This document shows positions 17,908 to 26,078 of a stretch of DNA of 32,656 nucleotides, piece after piece. Within the stretch, counting starts at the first letter, position 1. Each line of letters opens with the position of its first letter. Below the pieces are notes generated by a model that was given only the letters and a program-made list of their open reading frames with translations, searched no databases and was not told the DNA's origin. Both the position numbers and the translations under genes were made by a program. The DNA comes from Oscillospiraceae bacterium (GTDB lineage: Bacteria > Bacillota > Clostridia > Oscillospirales > QAMX01): contig SVLY01000024.1 in the NCBI GenBank assembly GCA_015067715.1, positions 1 to 32,656 of the forward strand, written 5' to 3'.

Positions 17908-19500
17908 ATGAACAACAGACGCACAAAACAGATCATCAACCTCGTCATGCCCGCGCTGGTCTTCGGCTCGTTTACCGGCGTATTTACCGCTCTGGCGGTG
18001 CTGGTATTCAAATTCTGCGCAAGGCACGCCGTGGAACTGTCCCACAAGGCCTACGGACTTATAAGCGAACACCTTTGGCTCGTCCCCGTTGCCCTTGGAC
18101 TCATGGCCATCGTCGCCCTGGGGCTCAGCTTTTTATACAGGCACGTTCCAAACGCAATGGGTGGAGGCATTCCCACGGCCATAGGCGTTTTGCGTGGGCT
18201 CGTCGTTTTCAGGTGGTTCGCCGCGCTTGCCGGAACGTTCACCGCATCTCTCGTCTCGTTTTTGCTGGGTGTTCCCCTTGGCACCGAGGGTCCCTCCGTT
18301 CAGATGGGCACTGCCGTTGGCAAGGGCATAATGCAGCCCTTTGGCTCCCACAAGGCCTGGGAGCGCTATTCCATGACCGGCGGCGCCTGCGCGGGCTTTT
18401 CCGTTGCAACGGGAGCGCCGGTGTCCGGAATTATGTTTGCCGTTGAAGAGGCTCACCAGCGCATCTCACCCATGATATTTCTGGTCTCCGCAGTTTCGGT
18501 TGCGGCTTCCCATTTCACCGCCGAGCTTCTCTCCCCCGTTTTCGGTGAGGAGCTCCGGCTTTTCCCCCGGCTGGAGATGGTCTCCCTCTCCTTCGGTGAG
18601 CTTTGGCTGCCAATTTGCATCGGCCTGCTCTCCGGGCTGTTTGCGGTGGTATTTCTGAAGTTCTACCGCACCGTTGAACGCCTTATCTCCCGCAGGCTCA
18701 ATAAAGTCCCCCACTGGCTTCGGATATTCGCTGTCTTTGCCCTCACCCTTTGCGCCGGACTTTGCTCTTTTTCCTTCGTCTCCACCGGCCACCACCTTAT
18801 GCCGGACGTTATGGCAGGGGGCGTAGGGCTGGGGCTGCTCTGCGCCACACTTTTGGTGCGCTCGGCGCTGACCGTTCTTGCCAGCACCAACAGCCTCACC
18901 GGCGGTATATTTTTGCCTATCATGGCAATCGGAACGGTGTTTGCCGCCCTTATTGCCAAGGTCGCCCTGGGTCTGGGGCTTGGAGAGGAATATTACCTGC
19001 CCATCGTCACCGTGGGAATTGCCGCCTGCATTTCCGGCATGATGAAAATGCCCCTGACGGCAATAGTCTTCTCGGTTGAGGCGCTTTCCTGTGACGGAAA
19101 CATAATCCACGTGGTCGCGGCCGTCACCGCGGCATACATGATAACGGAGATCTTCGACGCAAAGTCCATCAACGACACCGTCCTTGACCGCCGCCTTGAA
19201 AAGCTCAACGAGGGTCGTAAGCAAACCGTGATCGATACTTTTGTCTCCGTGAAGGATAATTCCTTTGCTGTGGGCAAACAGATAAGAGACATTCTCTGGC
19301 CCGCGAACCTCTTCGTCCTTTCCGTTCAGCACAGCCGGACCTCCTCCGCCCTCGTGGATGAGCACGGAGGCAACGCCCTCAGAGCCGGAGACAGGCTCCA
19401 CGTGAGATATTCCACCTTCAACGAGGAACAGACCAAAAAAGAGCTCACCGCCATCGTCGGCCATCAGTCCTACGCCGAAACAGAAGACGATATCGTATAA
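17908..19500 (+). CDS. ClC-type chloride transporter with C-terminal RCK (TrkA-C-like) domain
   Basis: A 530-residue membrane protein. The ClC core (about 1-425) carries the three anion-site stretches: GGGIP in place of the usual GSGIP, GTEGP with the gating glutamate, and TGGIFLPIMAIG. The glutamate suggests a Cl-/H+ exchanger rather than a plain channel. Residues about 440-525 (TFVSVKDNSFAVGKQIRDILWPANLFVLSV, written here in part) resemble the TrkA-C/RCK_C ligand-binding domain, a known ClC fusion that may sense a nucleotide or ion. Together with the upstream cation/proton antiporter it suggests paired ion and pH homeostasis. ATG 17908 has only a modest ribosome site. Confidence 0.9.
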   Translation: MNNRRTKQIINLVMPALVFGSFTGVFTALAVLVFKFCARHAVELSHKAYGLISEHLWLVPVALGLMAIVALGLSFLYRHVPNAMGGGIPTAIGVLRGLVVFRWFAALAGTFTASLVSFLLGVPLGTEGPSVQMGTAVGKGIMQPFGSHKAWERYSMTGGACAGFSVATGAPVSGIMFAVEEAHQRISPMIFLVSAVSVAASHFTAELLSPVFGEELRLFPRLEMVSLSFGELWLPICIGLLSGLFAVVFLKFYRTVERLISRRLNKVPHWLRIFAVFALTLCAGLCSFSFVSTGHHLMPDVMAGGVGLGLLCATLLVRSALTVLASTNSLTGGIFLPIMAIGTVFAALIAKVALGLGLGEEYYLPIVTVGIAACISGMMKMPLTAIVFSVEALSCDGNIIHVVAAVTAAYMITEIFDAKSINDTVLDRRLEKLNEGRKQTVIDTFVSVKDNSFAVGKQIRDILWPANLFVLSVQHSRTSSALVDEHGGNALRAGDRLHVRYSTFNEEQTKKELTAIVGHQSYAETEDDIV

Positions 19501-19533
19501 TACCACCCTCCCCCGTATCATCCCGGAGACTTA

Positions 19534-19580
19534 GTAAAAGAAAACACCTTTTGTCTGGGACAAAAGGTGTTTTCTTTTAC
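19534..19580. terminator. Long perfect-arm terminator after the ClC gene
   Basis: Two perfectly complementary 22-nt arms (19534-19555 and 19559-19580) enclose a TGG loop. The right arm ends in a T-rich run, and the left arm gives the same on the other strand. It marks the edge of the repeat-rich DNA to the right. Confidence 0.85.
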
Positions 19581-19581
19581 A

Positions 19582-19678
19582 ATGAAATTTGCCCTGCGGG
19601 CAAGTGAAATCGCTTCGCGATGAAATATTTACTTCGTAAATATGAAATATTCGCTGACGCGAATGTGGGCAAATTCAT
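19582..19678. repeat. Cloverleaf-like multi-hairpin element
   Basis: An outer stem AATTTGCCC (19586-19594) pairs with GGGCAAATT (19667-19675). Inside are three short hairpins in a row: ATCGC-TTC-GCGAT (19609-19621), ATATTTAC-TTC-GTAAATAT (19625-19643) and ATTCGC-TGAC-GCGAAT (19649-19664). The left arm can also fold alone as TTGCCC-TGC-GGGCAA (19589-19603). Each hairpin is preceded by GAA. Related fragments (CATCAGCGAAGCGGCTTCATT) occur near 20189, 22752 and 32049. No coding function is seen. Confidence 0.7.
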
Positions 19679-21500
19679 CTCTATTCGCCCTACCGCAATT
19701 ATTCGTTATTCTATATTCATTTGTTCCCGCGTGTCATCCCGGTTGCCCTTCCCGGCAACACCGTGCCGATGGCGACGTTGGCGGGAGGCTGATAGCCTCC
19801 CCTACGGGCACGAAGGCCAACCTCGTACCGTAGGGCGGGGGCTTGCTCCCGCCGAAACCCTGTGAAGGCACATGGTTTACAAATTGTGTGAGGACAAGGC
19901 TTCCCCTCGCAGGGCGCAGTGAAGCCCTTCGGTCTTCACCGCAGGCTGGATCGGCCAAAGGCCGAGACTGAGGGAGTGAATGCACCCCCGTATCATCCCG
20001 GTCGCCCTTCCCGGCAACACCGTTCCGATGGCAACATTTTCGGACGCCCCGGGAGGGGCGTCCCTACGTTTTATTTATTCATTCGTCCTCCGTGCCCCCT
20101 CCGCCCCGTTGGGGCACCTCCCCCGAAAGGGGGAGGTTTTATATATGGGTCGATTCGTGAATCGACCCTACCGCAATTATTCATTATTCATCAGCGAAGC
20201 GGCTTCATTATTCAATATTCATTCGTCCCCCCGCATCATCCCATATGCCCCTTCCGGCAACATTGTGCCAAAGGCGACGTTTGCGGGCGAACGCAGTTCG
20301 CCCCTACGTGCCAATGCGCTGTTGTTCGATATTGTTCTAAATTCAGCCTCCACCTCATCCGCCCCTGCGGGGCACCTTCCCCTGCAAGGGGAAGGCTTTT
20401 GGCGTGTGCCTGTAAAGATGTGATGGTGCTAAAAATAAAAGCACGTACCCAAGGCTCCCTCTCCGAGGGAGCTGGATCGGCCAAAGGCCGAGACTGAGGG
20501 AGTGAATGCACCAACGTATCATCCCGCTTGCCTCCCGGCAATACCGTGCCGAAGGCGACCTTTTCCGGACGCCCCGGGAGGGGCGTCCCTACATATAATT
20601 AATTCATTATCCCCCCGTGCCCCCTCCGCCCCGTTGGGGCACCTCCCCCGAGAGGGGGAGGTTTTATATAGGGCGATTTTCTAATCGCCCATACCTCAAC
20701 TCTTCACTTTTCACTATTCTCTGTTCACTCTTCACTTAATCCCAACGTGCCACGTTCTGTTTATTCATTCGTTCCAACGCATCATCCCGGTTGCCCTTCC
20801 CGGCGACACCGTGCCGACGGCAACGTTTGCGGGCGAACTGCGTTCGCCCGTTTTGCGTAAGCCTGTAAAGATAGGAGTACCCAAGGCTCCCTCTTCGAGG
20901 GAGCTGGATCGGCCAAAGGCCGAGACTGAGGGAGTGAATGCACCGGCTTATCATCCCGTTCGCCCTTCCCGGCAACACCGTGCAGACGGCAACGTTTTCC
21001 GGACGCCCCGGGAGGGGCGTCCCTACGTTTTATTTATTCATTCGTCCCCCGTGCCCCCTCCGCCCCGTTGGGGCACCTCCCCCGAAAGGGGGAGGTTTTA
21101 TATAGGGCGATTGTTAAATCGCCCATACCTCAACTCTTCACTTTTCACTATTCTCTGTTCACTCTTCACTTAATCCCAACGTGCCACGTTCTGTTTATTC
21201 ATTCGTCCCAACGCATCATCCCGCTTGCCTCCCGGCGACAGTTTCACACATTCATTGCAGCAAAAAGCCCCCCCTTGCCTAAAGGGGGGGTAGGGGGGAT
21301 TCCGTGCCCCTTCCCGGCAACACCGTGCCAAAGGCGACGTTTGCAGGCGTTCACAGAACGCCCCTACGGGTGCAAAGGTAAACCGCGAGCCGTAGGGGCG
21401 AACTGCGTTCGCCTATCTTACCGCGTCATCCCGGTAATAAAATATGGGCGATTTTTAAATCGCCCTGCCGCAATTATTCATTATATCTTCCTCCTCCACC
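19679..21500. repeat. Dispersed REP mosaic, region 1 (no genes seen)
   Basis: Modules repeat in varying order. A header (CCCGGCAACACCGTGCC then RAWGGCGACGTT) precedes GTAG-headed hairpins. These are REP-C 19781-19805, REP-D 19830-19854, REP-A 20041-20067, 20566-20592 and 21000-21026, REP-F 20283-20307 and 21392-21413, a decayed F at 20829-20851, and REP-H 21343-21367. A double hairpin (GCCCC/GGGGC then CCTCCCCC/GGGGGAGG) at about 20092-20137, 20620-20662 and 21050-21095 precedes REP-E 20147-20171 or REP-G 20671-20694 and 21105-21128. A third module (GGCTCCCTC...GAGGGAG, CGGCCAAAGGCCG) lies at 20451-20512 and 20883-20942. A fourth (AGCCCCCCCTTGCC...TAGGGGGGAT) is at about 21255-21302. Open frames here are repeat translations. 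Confidence 0.9.
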
Positions 21501-21600
21501 TTATGCCGTTCATAGCCGAAAAAACACGTAGCAGGACATATCTGTCCGGTCCAAATCCCGCATATTCCCGCTTTGTGACGTGGCATTTCACGGACAAAAG

Positions 21601-21609
21601 TGATATAAT
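21601..21609 (+). promoter_or_regulatory. Extended -10 element before the XRE regulator
   Basis: TG-A-TATAAT (21601-21609) without a good -35, 30 bp upstream of the start codon; extended -10 promoters can work without a -35. Confidence 0.55.
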
Positions 21610-21638
21610 AATCCTCGAGGCGGGAGGTGACGGCGCTC

Positions 21639-22343
21639 ATGATCGATCAGGCTAAGATCGGCAGATTTCTGAAGGCTCTGCGAAAAGAGAAGGGCAGCAC
21701 ACAGGAAGAAATTGCCGAAGTATTCGGCGTTTCGTCCAGAAGTGTATCCCGTTGGGAAAACGGAAACACCTTACCTGACCTTGGGCTTCTGGTGGAGCTT
21801 GCCGATTATTATAACGTTGATATCAAAGAGATCATAGACGGCGAAAGGAAAAGAGATAAAGTGGATGCCGAAACGAAAGAGACTCTGCTGAGGGTGGCAG
21901 ATTATTCCGCCAACACAAAAAAACGTGCCGTGAAAAAGATAATCGTCATTGTCGCGGTCTGTCTGGGAGTTATCAGCGCTCTGGTGGTTGCGCTGACCGG
22001 GCTGATCGTTTCCGCATTTTTTCAGCAGTATAACTTAAACGGGGTCAGCAGTCTGCTGTGTATTTCCATAGATTACAGCCAGCCCCGGGAATACGTGGGT
22101 CAGCTTAAGGGCTACAGCATTTACGTCGAGGACATGAAAACGGACGAACTGTATTTTACCACCATAACCGCAGACAACCTCTCCCTCAAAGATGCTGTCG
22201 AAAACGGAGCGGTCTCCGTAAAAGACTGGCGGAAAAAGGCCTGGGTCATATTCTCAGACGGAGATACGGAGATCCTCCGCTACGAAAATTACGAGATCGC
22301 CGTAAGCGCCGGAGAGTGCGTTATCAGACCCATCCCGCATTGA
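21639..22343 (+). CDS. XRE-family transcriptional regulator with a membrane segment
   Basis: A 235-residue-class protein. The N-terminal helix-turn-helix (about 8-60: GSTQEEIAEVFGVSSRSVSRWENG) belongs to the Cro/C1 family. A linker is followed by one strong hydrophobic segment (about 97-127, IIVIVAVCLGVISALVVALT) and an outer domain of about 100 residues that I do not recognise. The layout suggests a DNA-binding protein tethered to the membrane whose outer part senses something. The start is ATG 21639, with GGGAGG 11 bases upstream; an in-frame GTG at 21627 overlaps that ribosome site. It stands alone between two repeat-rich stretches, and its target genes are not apparent. Confidence 0.85.
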   Translation: MIDQAKIGRFLKALRKEKGSTQEEIAEVFGVSSRSVSRWENGNTLPDLGLLVELADYYNVDIKEIIDGERKRDKVDAETKETLLRVADYSANTKKRAVKKIIVIVAVCLGVISALVVALTGLIVSAFFQQYNLNGVSSLLCISIDYSQPREYVGQLKGYSIYVEDMKTDELYFTTITADNLSLKDAVENGAVSVKDWRKKAWVIFSDGDTEILRYENYEIAVSAGECVIRPIPH

Positions 22344-23400
22344 TCAGCTCCCCCTTATGCCGGGTGAGAGAGGATTCCGTGCCCTTTCCAGCAACGCCGT
22401 GCCAAAGGCGACATTTTCGGACGCCCCGGGAGGGGCGTCCCTACGTTTTAGTTATTAATTCGTCCCCACGCATCATCCCGTTTGCCTCCCGGCAATACAG
22501 TTTCACACATTCGCCGCAGCAAAAAGCCCCCCTTGCCTAAAGGGGGGGTAGGGGGGGATTCCGTAAGCCCTCTCCCGGCAACACCGTGCCAAAGGCGACG
22601 TTTGCGGGCGCCCCGGGAGGGGCGTCCCTACGTTTTATTTATTCATTCGTCCCCCGTGCCCCCTCCGCCCCTGCGGGGCACCTCCCCCGAAAGGGGGAGG
22701 TTTATATATGGGTCGATTCGTGAATCGACCCTACCGCAATTATTCATTATTCATCAGCGAAGCGGCTTCATTATTCAATATTCATTCGTCCCCGCGTGTC
22801 ATCCCGGTTGCCTTTCCCGGCGACATTGTACAGATAGGCAACGCTTGCGGGGAGGCTGATAGCCTCCCCTACAGGCACGAAGACCAATCTCGTACCGTAG
22901 GGCGGGGGCTTGCTCCCGCCGAACCCCTGTGAAGGTACAAGGTTTACAAACTGTGTAAGGACAAGGCTTCCCCTTTTAGGGCGACAGTTTCACACATTCA
23001 TCGCAGCAAAAAGCCCCCCTTGCCTAAAGGGGGGTAGGGGGGATTCCGTAAATTTTCCTTATGCGCCCCCCTTGCCGGGTGAGGGGGAGGGGGGGATTCC
23101 GTGCCCTTCCCGGCAACACCGTGCCAAAGGAGACATTTACGGACGCCCCGGGAGGGGCGTCCGTACGTTTTATTTATTCATTCGCCTCCCGTGCCCCCTC
23201 CGCCCCGTTGGGGCACCTCCCCCGAAAGGGGGAGGTTTTATATAGGGCGATTTTTAAATCGCCCTACCTCTTCTCTTCACTTTTCACTATTCACTCTTCA
23301 CTCTTCTCTGAATCCCAACGCGCCACATTCTGTTTATTCATTCCTCCCCCCTTCCGCCTAAAGGGGTGGTGCGGGGGAATTCCCCTGGCGCGTATCTCTC
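22344..23400. repeat. Dispersed REP mosaic, region 2 (no genes seen)
   Basis: The same modules as region 1. REP-A hairpins are at 22418-22444, about 22604-22631 (left arm GGGCGCCCC) and 23140-23166 (head GTAC instead of CTAC). REP-E is at 22710-22734. REP-C at 22849-22872 faces REP-D at 22897-22921. REP-G at 23245-23267 has a proper CTAC. Double hairpins lie at about 22655-22702 and 23191-23236. The AGCCCCCCTTGCC...TAGGGGGGATT module occurs at about 22515-22562, 23003-23048 and, altered, 23062-23100. No credible gene lies in this stretch. Confidence 0.9.
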
Positions 23401-23407
23401 CGCACAA

Positions 23408-23443
23408 AAAAAGCCGCATCCCGCTTTCGGGATGCGGCTTTTT
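23408..23443. terminator. Terminator of the small membrane protein gene
   Basis: AAAAAGCCGCATCCCG and CGGGATGCGGCTTTTT flank the loop CTTT; strong and symmetrical. It ends leftward transcription from the gene at 23466-23759. Confidence 0.9.
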
Positions 23444-23465
23444 AAATTCCGTTCCTATGTAAGGC

Positions 23466-23759
23466 TTAGTGAACTCTCTTCGCAACGATATCGGTGATGA
23501 AGGGGATCTTGACGGCTTCAAACTCACCCTTGAAGGCGTGGATGGCGGCGATGATGGCGAAGACGAGGCAAACTACGCCAAGGATCCAGACGATGCTGCC
23601 GATGGCGGCGGTGAAAACTGCGGTCCAGAGCATAACTCTGTCGTCACGGGTGGCGGCTTTCTTTCTCTCTACGAGAACGGTGATAAGAGCGATGGGCCAG
23701 ATGAGGTAGCTAAGGCCGATGTTGACATTCTTGGGCATACTGAGCAGTTGGTTTTCCAT
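23466..23759 (-). CDS. Small DUF4870-like membrane protein
   Basis: A 97-residue protein with two or three hydrophobic segments (about 14-31, 43-70) around a short charged loop (ERKKAATRDDRVM). The pattern LSYLIWPIALITVLVERKK and FAIIAAIHAFKGE matches small DUF4870/Tic20-like membrane proteins of unknown function. ATG 23759 has GGGGGAGA upstream. It has its own promoter and terminator. An open frame on the opposite strand is its shadow. Confidence 0.78.
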   Translation of the reverse strand: MENQLLSMPKNVNIGLSYLIWPIALITVLVERKKAATRDDRVMLWTAVFTAAIGSIVWILGVVCLVFAIIAAIHAFKGEFEAVKIPFITDIVAKRVH

Positions 23760-23804
23760 GAAGTGTTCTCCCCCTGATTAAAAAATTAAATCTGCTATGC
23801 TAAT

Positions 23805-23833
23805 ATTATAAAACAGGTTTCCCCATAATGCAA
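23805..23833 (-). promoter_or_regulatory. Promoter of the small membrane protein gene
   Basis: On the minus strand TTGCAT (23828-23833) and TATAAT (23805-23810) with a 17-bp spacer. Confidence 0.8.
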
Positions 23834-23886
23834 GAGCAAAAATGAAATTCTTTTCCTTTTTTTGCGGTTTTTCTCACCCCTTTGGC

Positions 23887-24837
23887 TTACAGCCAGCTTG
23901 AGATAAGGGGAATTGTCAGCGAGCTTGCCAGGGTGGAAAGGAAAACACCCACCGAGGCGGTCTTTTCGTCGCCGCCGTATTCCTTTGAAAGTATCACGGA
24001 GAACACCGCCGCGGGCATACCGGCGATGAGCACGGGAATGCCGCGTACGATGGGGTCAAGCCGGAAGGGCAAAAGACAGAGGAACACCGCGCCTGGAATC
24101 ACGATGAGCCTTGCAAGGCAGGTGAGCATGATTCGCCAGTTTTTAAACACCGCGCCGGGCTTGACCGTTGCAAGCACACAGCCGATCACCAGCATGGACA
24201 GGGGCACGGTCATGTCGCCAACCATGTCCAGAGTCTGGTAGATGGGACCGGAGGAGAACACACGGTAGACCGCCGTGTTGTTCCACAGGGGAGACACAAC
24301 GAAAAAGAGCACGCCCGTAACAACGGCAAGAGTGCCGGGGTTTAAAAACATATCCTTGGGGCGAACGCTTCCCTTGCCCTGGCCCCTGTGCAGTAGCCAG
24401 ATCCCAAGGGAATAGGCCAGAATGTTGAAGGGAATGTTGAAAAACGCCCCGTAAAAGATAGCCTCTTCACCCAGCACGGCCTTCAGCACGGGAAAGCCCA
24501 TATAGGCCGCGTTGGAAAACACCAGCAAAAACTGGTAAACGCCCGCATCCTTCTTTTTCGTCCGGGTGAGGTACACGAACAAAAAGCTGAAGGCCAGAGA
24601 GAAAGCGTAGAAAACCACGCTTATCACCAGCAGGATCCCGGACTGGGCAAGGCTCTCTTTGGAGAACTGCTGACCCATGAAGGTGGAAAGATACATCGCG
24701 GGCATGGTCACCCGGGAGATAAGGGACGAAATTCTGTCCGACCCGATCTTGTCGATAAAGCCGATCTTCGTGGCGATAAAGCCCAGAACCATCAGCAAAA
24801 AGAGAATTATAAGCTGGTTTATAACCTGGGGATCCAT
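23887..24837 (-). CDS. AEC family transporter (auxin efflux carrier-like permease)
   Basis: A 316-residue integral membrane protein with about ten hydrophobic segments. The N-terminal LILFLLMVLGFIATKIGFID and the central FSNAAYMGFPVLKAVLGEEA are AEC hallmarks, and the C-terminal repeat ends near GGDEKTASVGVFLSTLASSLTIPL (quoted only in part by position: last 35 residues). Bacterial members move malate or other organic anions; the substrate here is unknown. It is the last gene of the comEC-holA-rnmV-NUDIX operon, starting 3 bp after the NUDIX stop. No hairpin terminator is seen after it, so transcripts may run into the next gene. Confidence 0.9.
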   Translation of the reverse strand: MDPQVINQLIILFLLMVLGFIATKIGFIDKIGSDRISSLISRVTMPAMYLSTFMGQQFSKESLAQSGILLVISVVFYAFSLAFSFLFVYLTRTKKKDAGVYQFLLVFSNAAYMGFPVLKAVLGEEAIFYGAFFNIPFNILAYSLGIWLLHRGQGKGSVRPKDMFLNPGTLAVVTGVLFFVVSPLWNNTAVYRVFSSGPIYQTLDMVGDMTVPLSMLVIGCVLATVKPGAVFKNWRIMLTCLARLIVIPGAVFLCLLPFRLDPIVRGIPVLIAGMPAAVFSVILSKEYGGDEKTASVGVFLSTLASSLTIPLISSWL

Positions 24838-24840
24838 AGG

Positions 24841-25458
24841 CTAAAAGTCAACTCCTTCGTTTTTCAGTGTCAAAAGCCCGGCGGCGATTATCTTTCCGTG
24901 GTCAAAGGCAAGCCCAGCCCGGCTTACAAGCTCAAGCCCGGTCTCACAGAGCTTCGGGAAAGCCCCGTTGGTCTCCACCCGGCAGGAAAGCTCAGTATCT
25001 CCGGAGGTGAGGTCTATCTGCCAGAGCTCCTTTTCGCCCTTTTTCGACAAAAGGGTCAGCCTTGGCTCAAACCATTTGGCGTCTGCCGCGTCGTCGGCCG
25101 CGGCGGCAGGGGGAAGGGAGTCTGCCACAGAGAGAAACACGGCGGTCACCGTCCAGCCCCGGGGATCCCGATCCCTTCCGCCGAAAACGCCAAGCAACCG
25201 GTAGTTTGATATCTCCACCCCGGTCTCCTCGGCAAGCTCCCTTGCGGCGGCGGCCTCCGGCGGCTCGCCCGGCTCGCAAAAGCCTCCCGGCAGAGCCCAA
25301 TAGCCCCTGTAGGGGAAACCGCCCCGGCGGACAAGAAGCAGCTTTTTCTCTGCAACGATCATCAGATCTGCCGTCACCGAGGGACGGGGCCACGCCCCGG
25401 GGTCGTAATTTTCAAGATATTCCCGCTCCGCCGAGTCGGGAGAATAGTCGTTCAGCAT
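24841..25458 (-). CDS. NUDIX hydrolase
   Basis: A 205-residue pyrophosphohydrolase. The NUDIX box GGFCEPGEPPEAAAARELAEETGVEI, seen at about 77-102, has all conserved glycine, glutamate and arginine residues. The N-terminal WPRPSVTADLMIV and C-terminal LAFDHGKIIAAGL are typical of the ADP-ribose/NrtR-like branch, but no DNA-binding domain is present. The likely substrate is a nucleoside diphosphate linked to another moiety. Its ATG overlaps the rnmV stop by 7 bases (ATGCTGA), so translation is coupled. Confidence 0.9.
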   Translation of the reverse strand: MLNDYSPDSAEREYLENYDPGAWPRPSVTADLMIVAEKKLLLVRRGGFPYRGYWALPGGFCEPGEPPEAAAARELAEETGVEISNYRLLGVFGGRDRDPRGWTVTAVFLSVADSLPPAAAADDAADAKWFEPRLTLLSKKGEKELWQIDLTSGDTELSCRVETNGAFPKLCETGLELVSRAGLAFDHGKIIAAGLLTLKNEGVDF

Positions 25459-26078
25459 TTTTCAGCCTCCCCTTCTTTGATGCGCCGGACGATCTGGCGG
25501 TATTCCTCCCGGGATGAAAGGCGGTTCAGCGCCCCCACCAGCCCGGAAACGGAAATCGCCGCCGGAAGTCCCAGAGTTTTGGTCAGCTCAAGGCGAAGGC
25601 GCGAGCTGTCCTGCCCGCCCAGAAGCCCATCCTCGTAGAGATCGGTTCTGGTTATTTTCTCTTTTTCCGGGGTTTGGGCGGCATTTTCCCCGTCCAGCCG
25701 GGTGGCCCCGGCAGAGAGCACGGCGGAAATGATGGTCTCCCGGCTCATACCCTCCACCCCCAGAGTTCCGGCGGAGCTCTTTTTCTGCTTGCGCCGCTCT
25801 TTTCCGGGAACGTCCGGAACGTAGGCGTGGAGCACCGTGCCCTCCGGCACACACTGTGCCACCCGGGCGCGGATCATAAAGCCCGCAGGGTCGGGATCGG
25901 TCAGCAGTATCAGCCCGCATTTTTGGGCGTAGGCCTTCAGAGTCGCCCGAAGCTGGGCGTTTTTGTATATGCCAAAGCCCCCGAGGCCGATGACCTCCGT
26001 GTCGAAGCAGGCAGAAACGGCGTGAACGTCGTACCGCCCCTCAACGGCAATGACCTCTTTAATCTTTATTTTATCCAT
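25452..26078 (-). CDS. rnmV: Ribonuclease M5
   Basis: RNase M5 performs the final maturation of 5S rRNA in Firmicutes. The 208-residue protein has a Toprim domain with the catalytic glutamate in VEGRYD and the acidic DPDPAG motif in LLTDPDPAGFMIR, followed by the RNase M5 C-terminal region (DUF4093: RLELTKTLGLP). Its start overlaps holA by 8 bases and its stop overlaps the NUDIX gene. In Bacillus and many Clostridia it sits next to rsmA; here it does not. Confidence 0.93.
   Translation of the reverse strand: MDKIKIKEVIAVEGRYDVHAVSACFDTEVIGLGGFGIYKNAQLRATLKAYAQKCGLILLTDPDPAGFMIRARVAQCVPEGTVLHAYVPDVPGKERRKQKKSSAGTLGVEGMSRETIISAVLSAGATRLDGENAAQTPEKEKITRTDLYEDGLLGGQDSSRLRLELTKTLGLPAAISVSGLVGALNRLSSREEYRQIVRRIKEGEAEKC

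Noticed and set aside
16371-18047. 558-residue leftward frame over the antiporter gene
   Set aside because: It is antisense to a well-supported membrane protein, with a composition typical of reverse-complemented C-ending codons.
19679-21500. Small proteins encoded in the repeat-rich stretch
   Set aside because: Each candidate runs through several palindromes and lacks a ribosome site; the same peptides recur because the repeats do.
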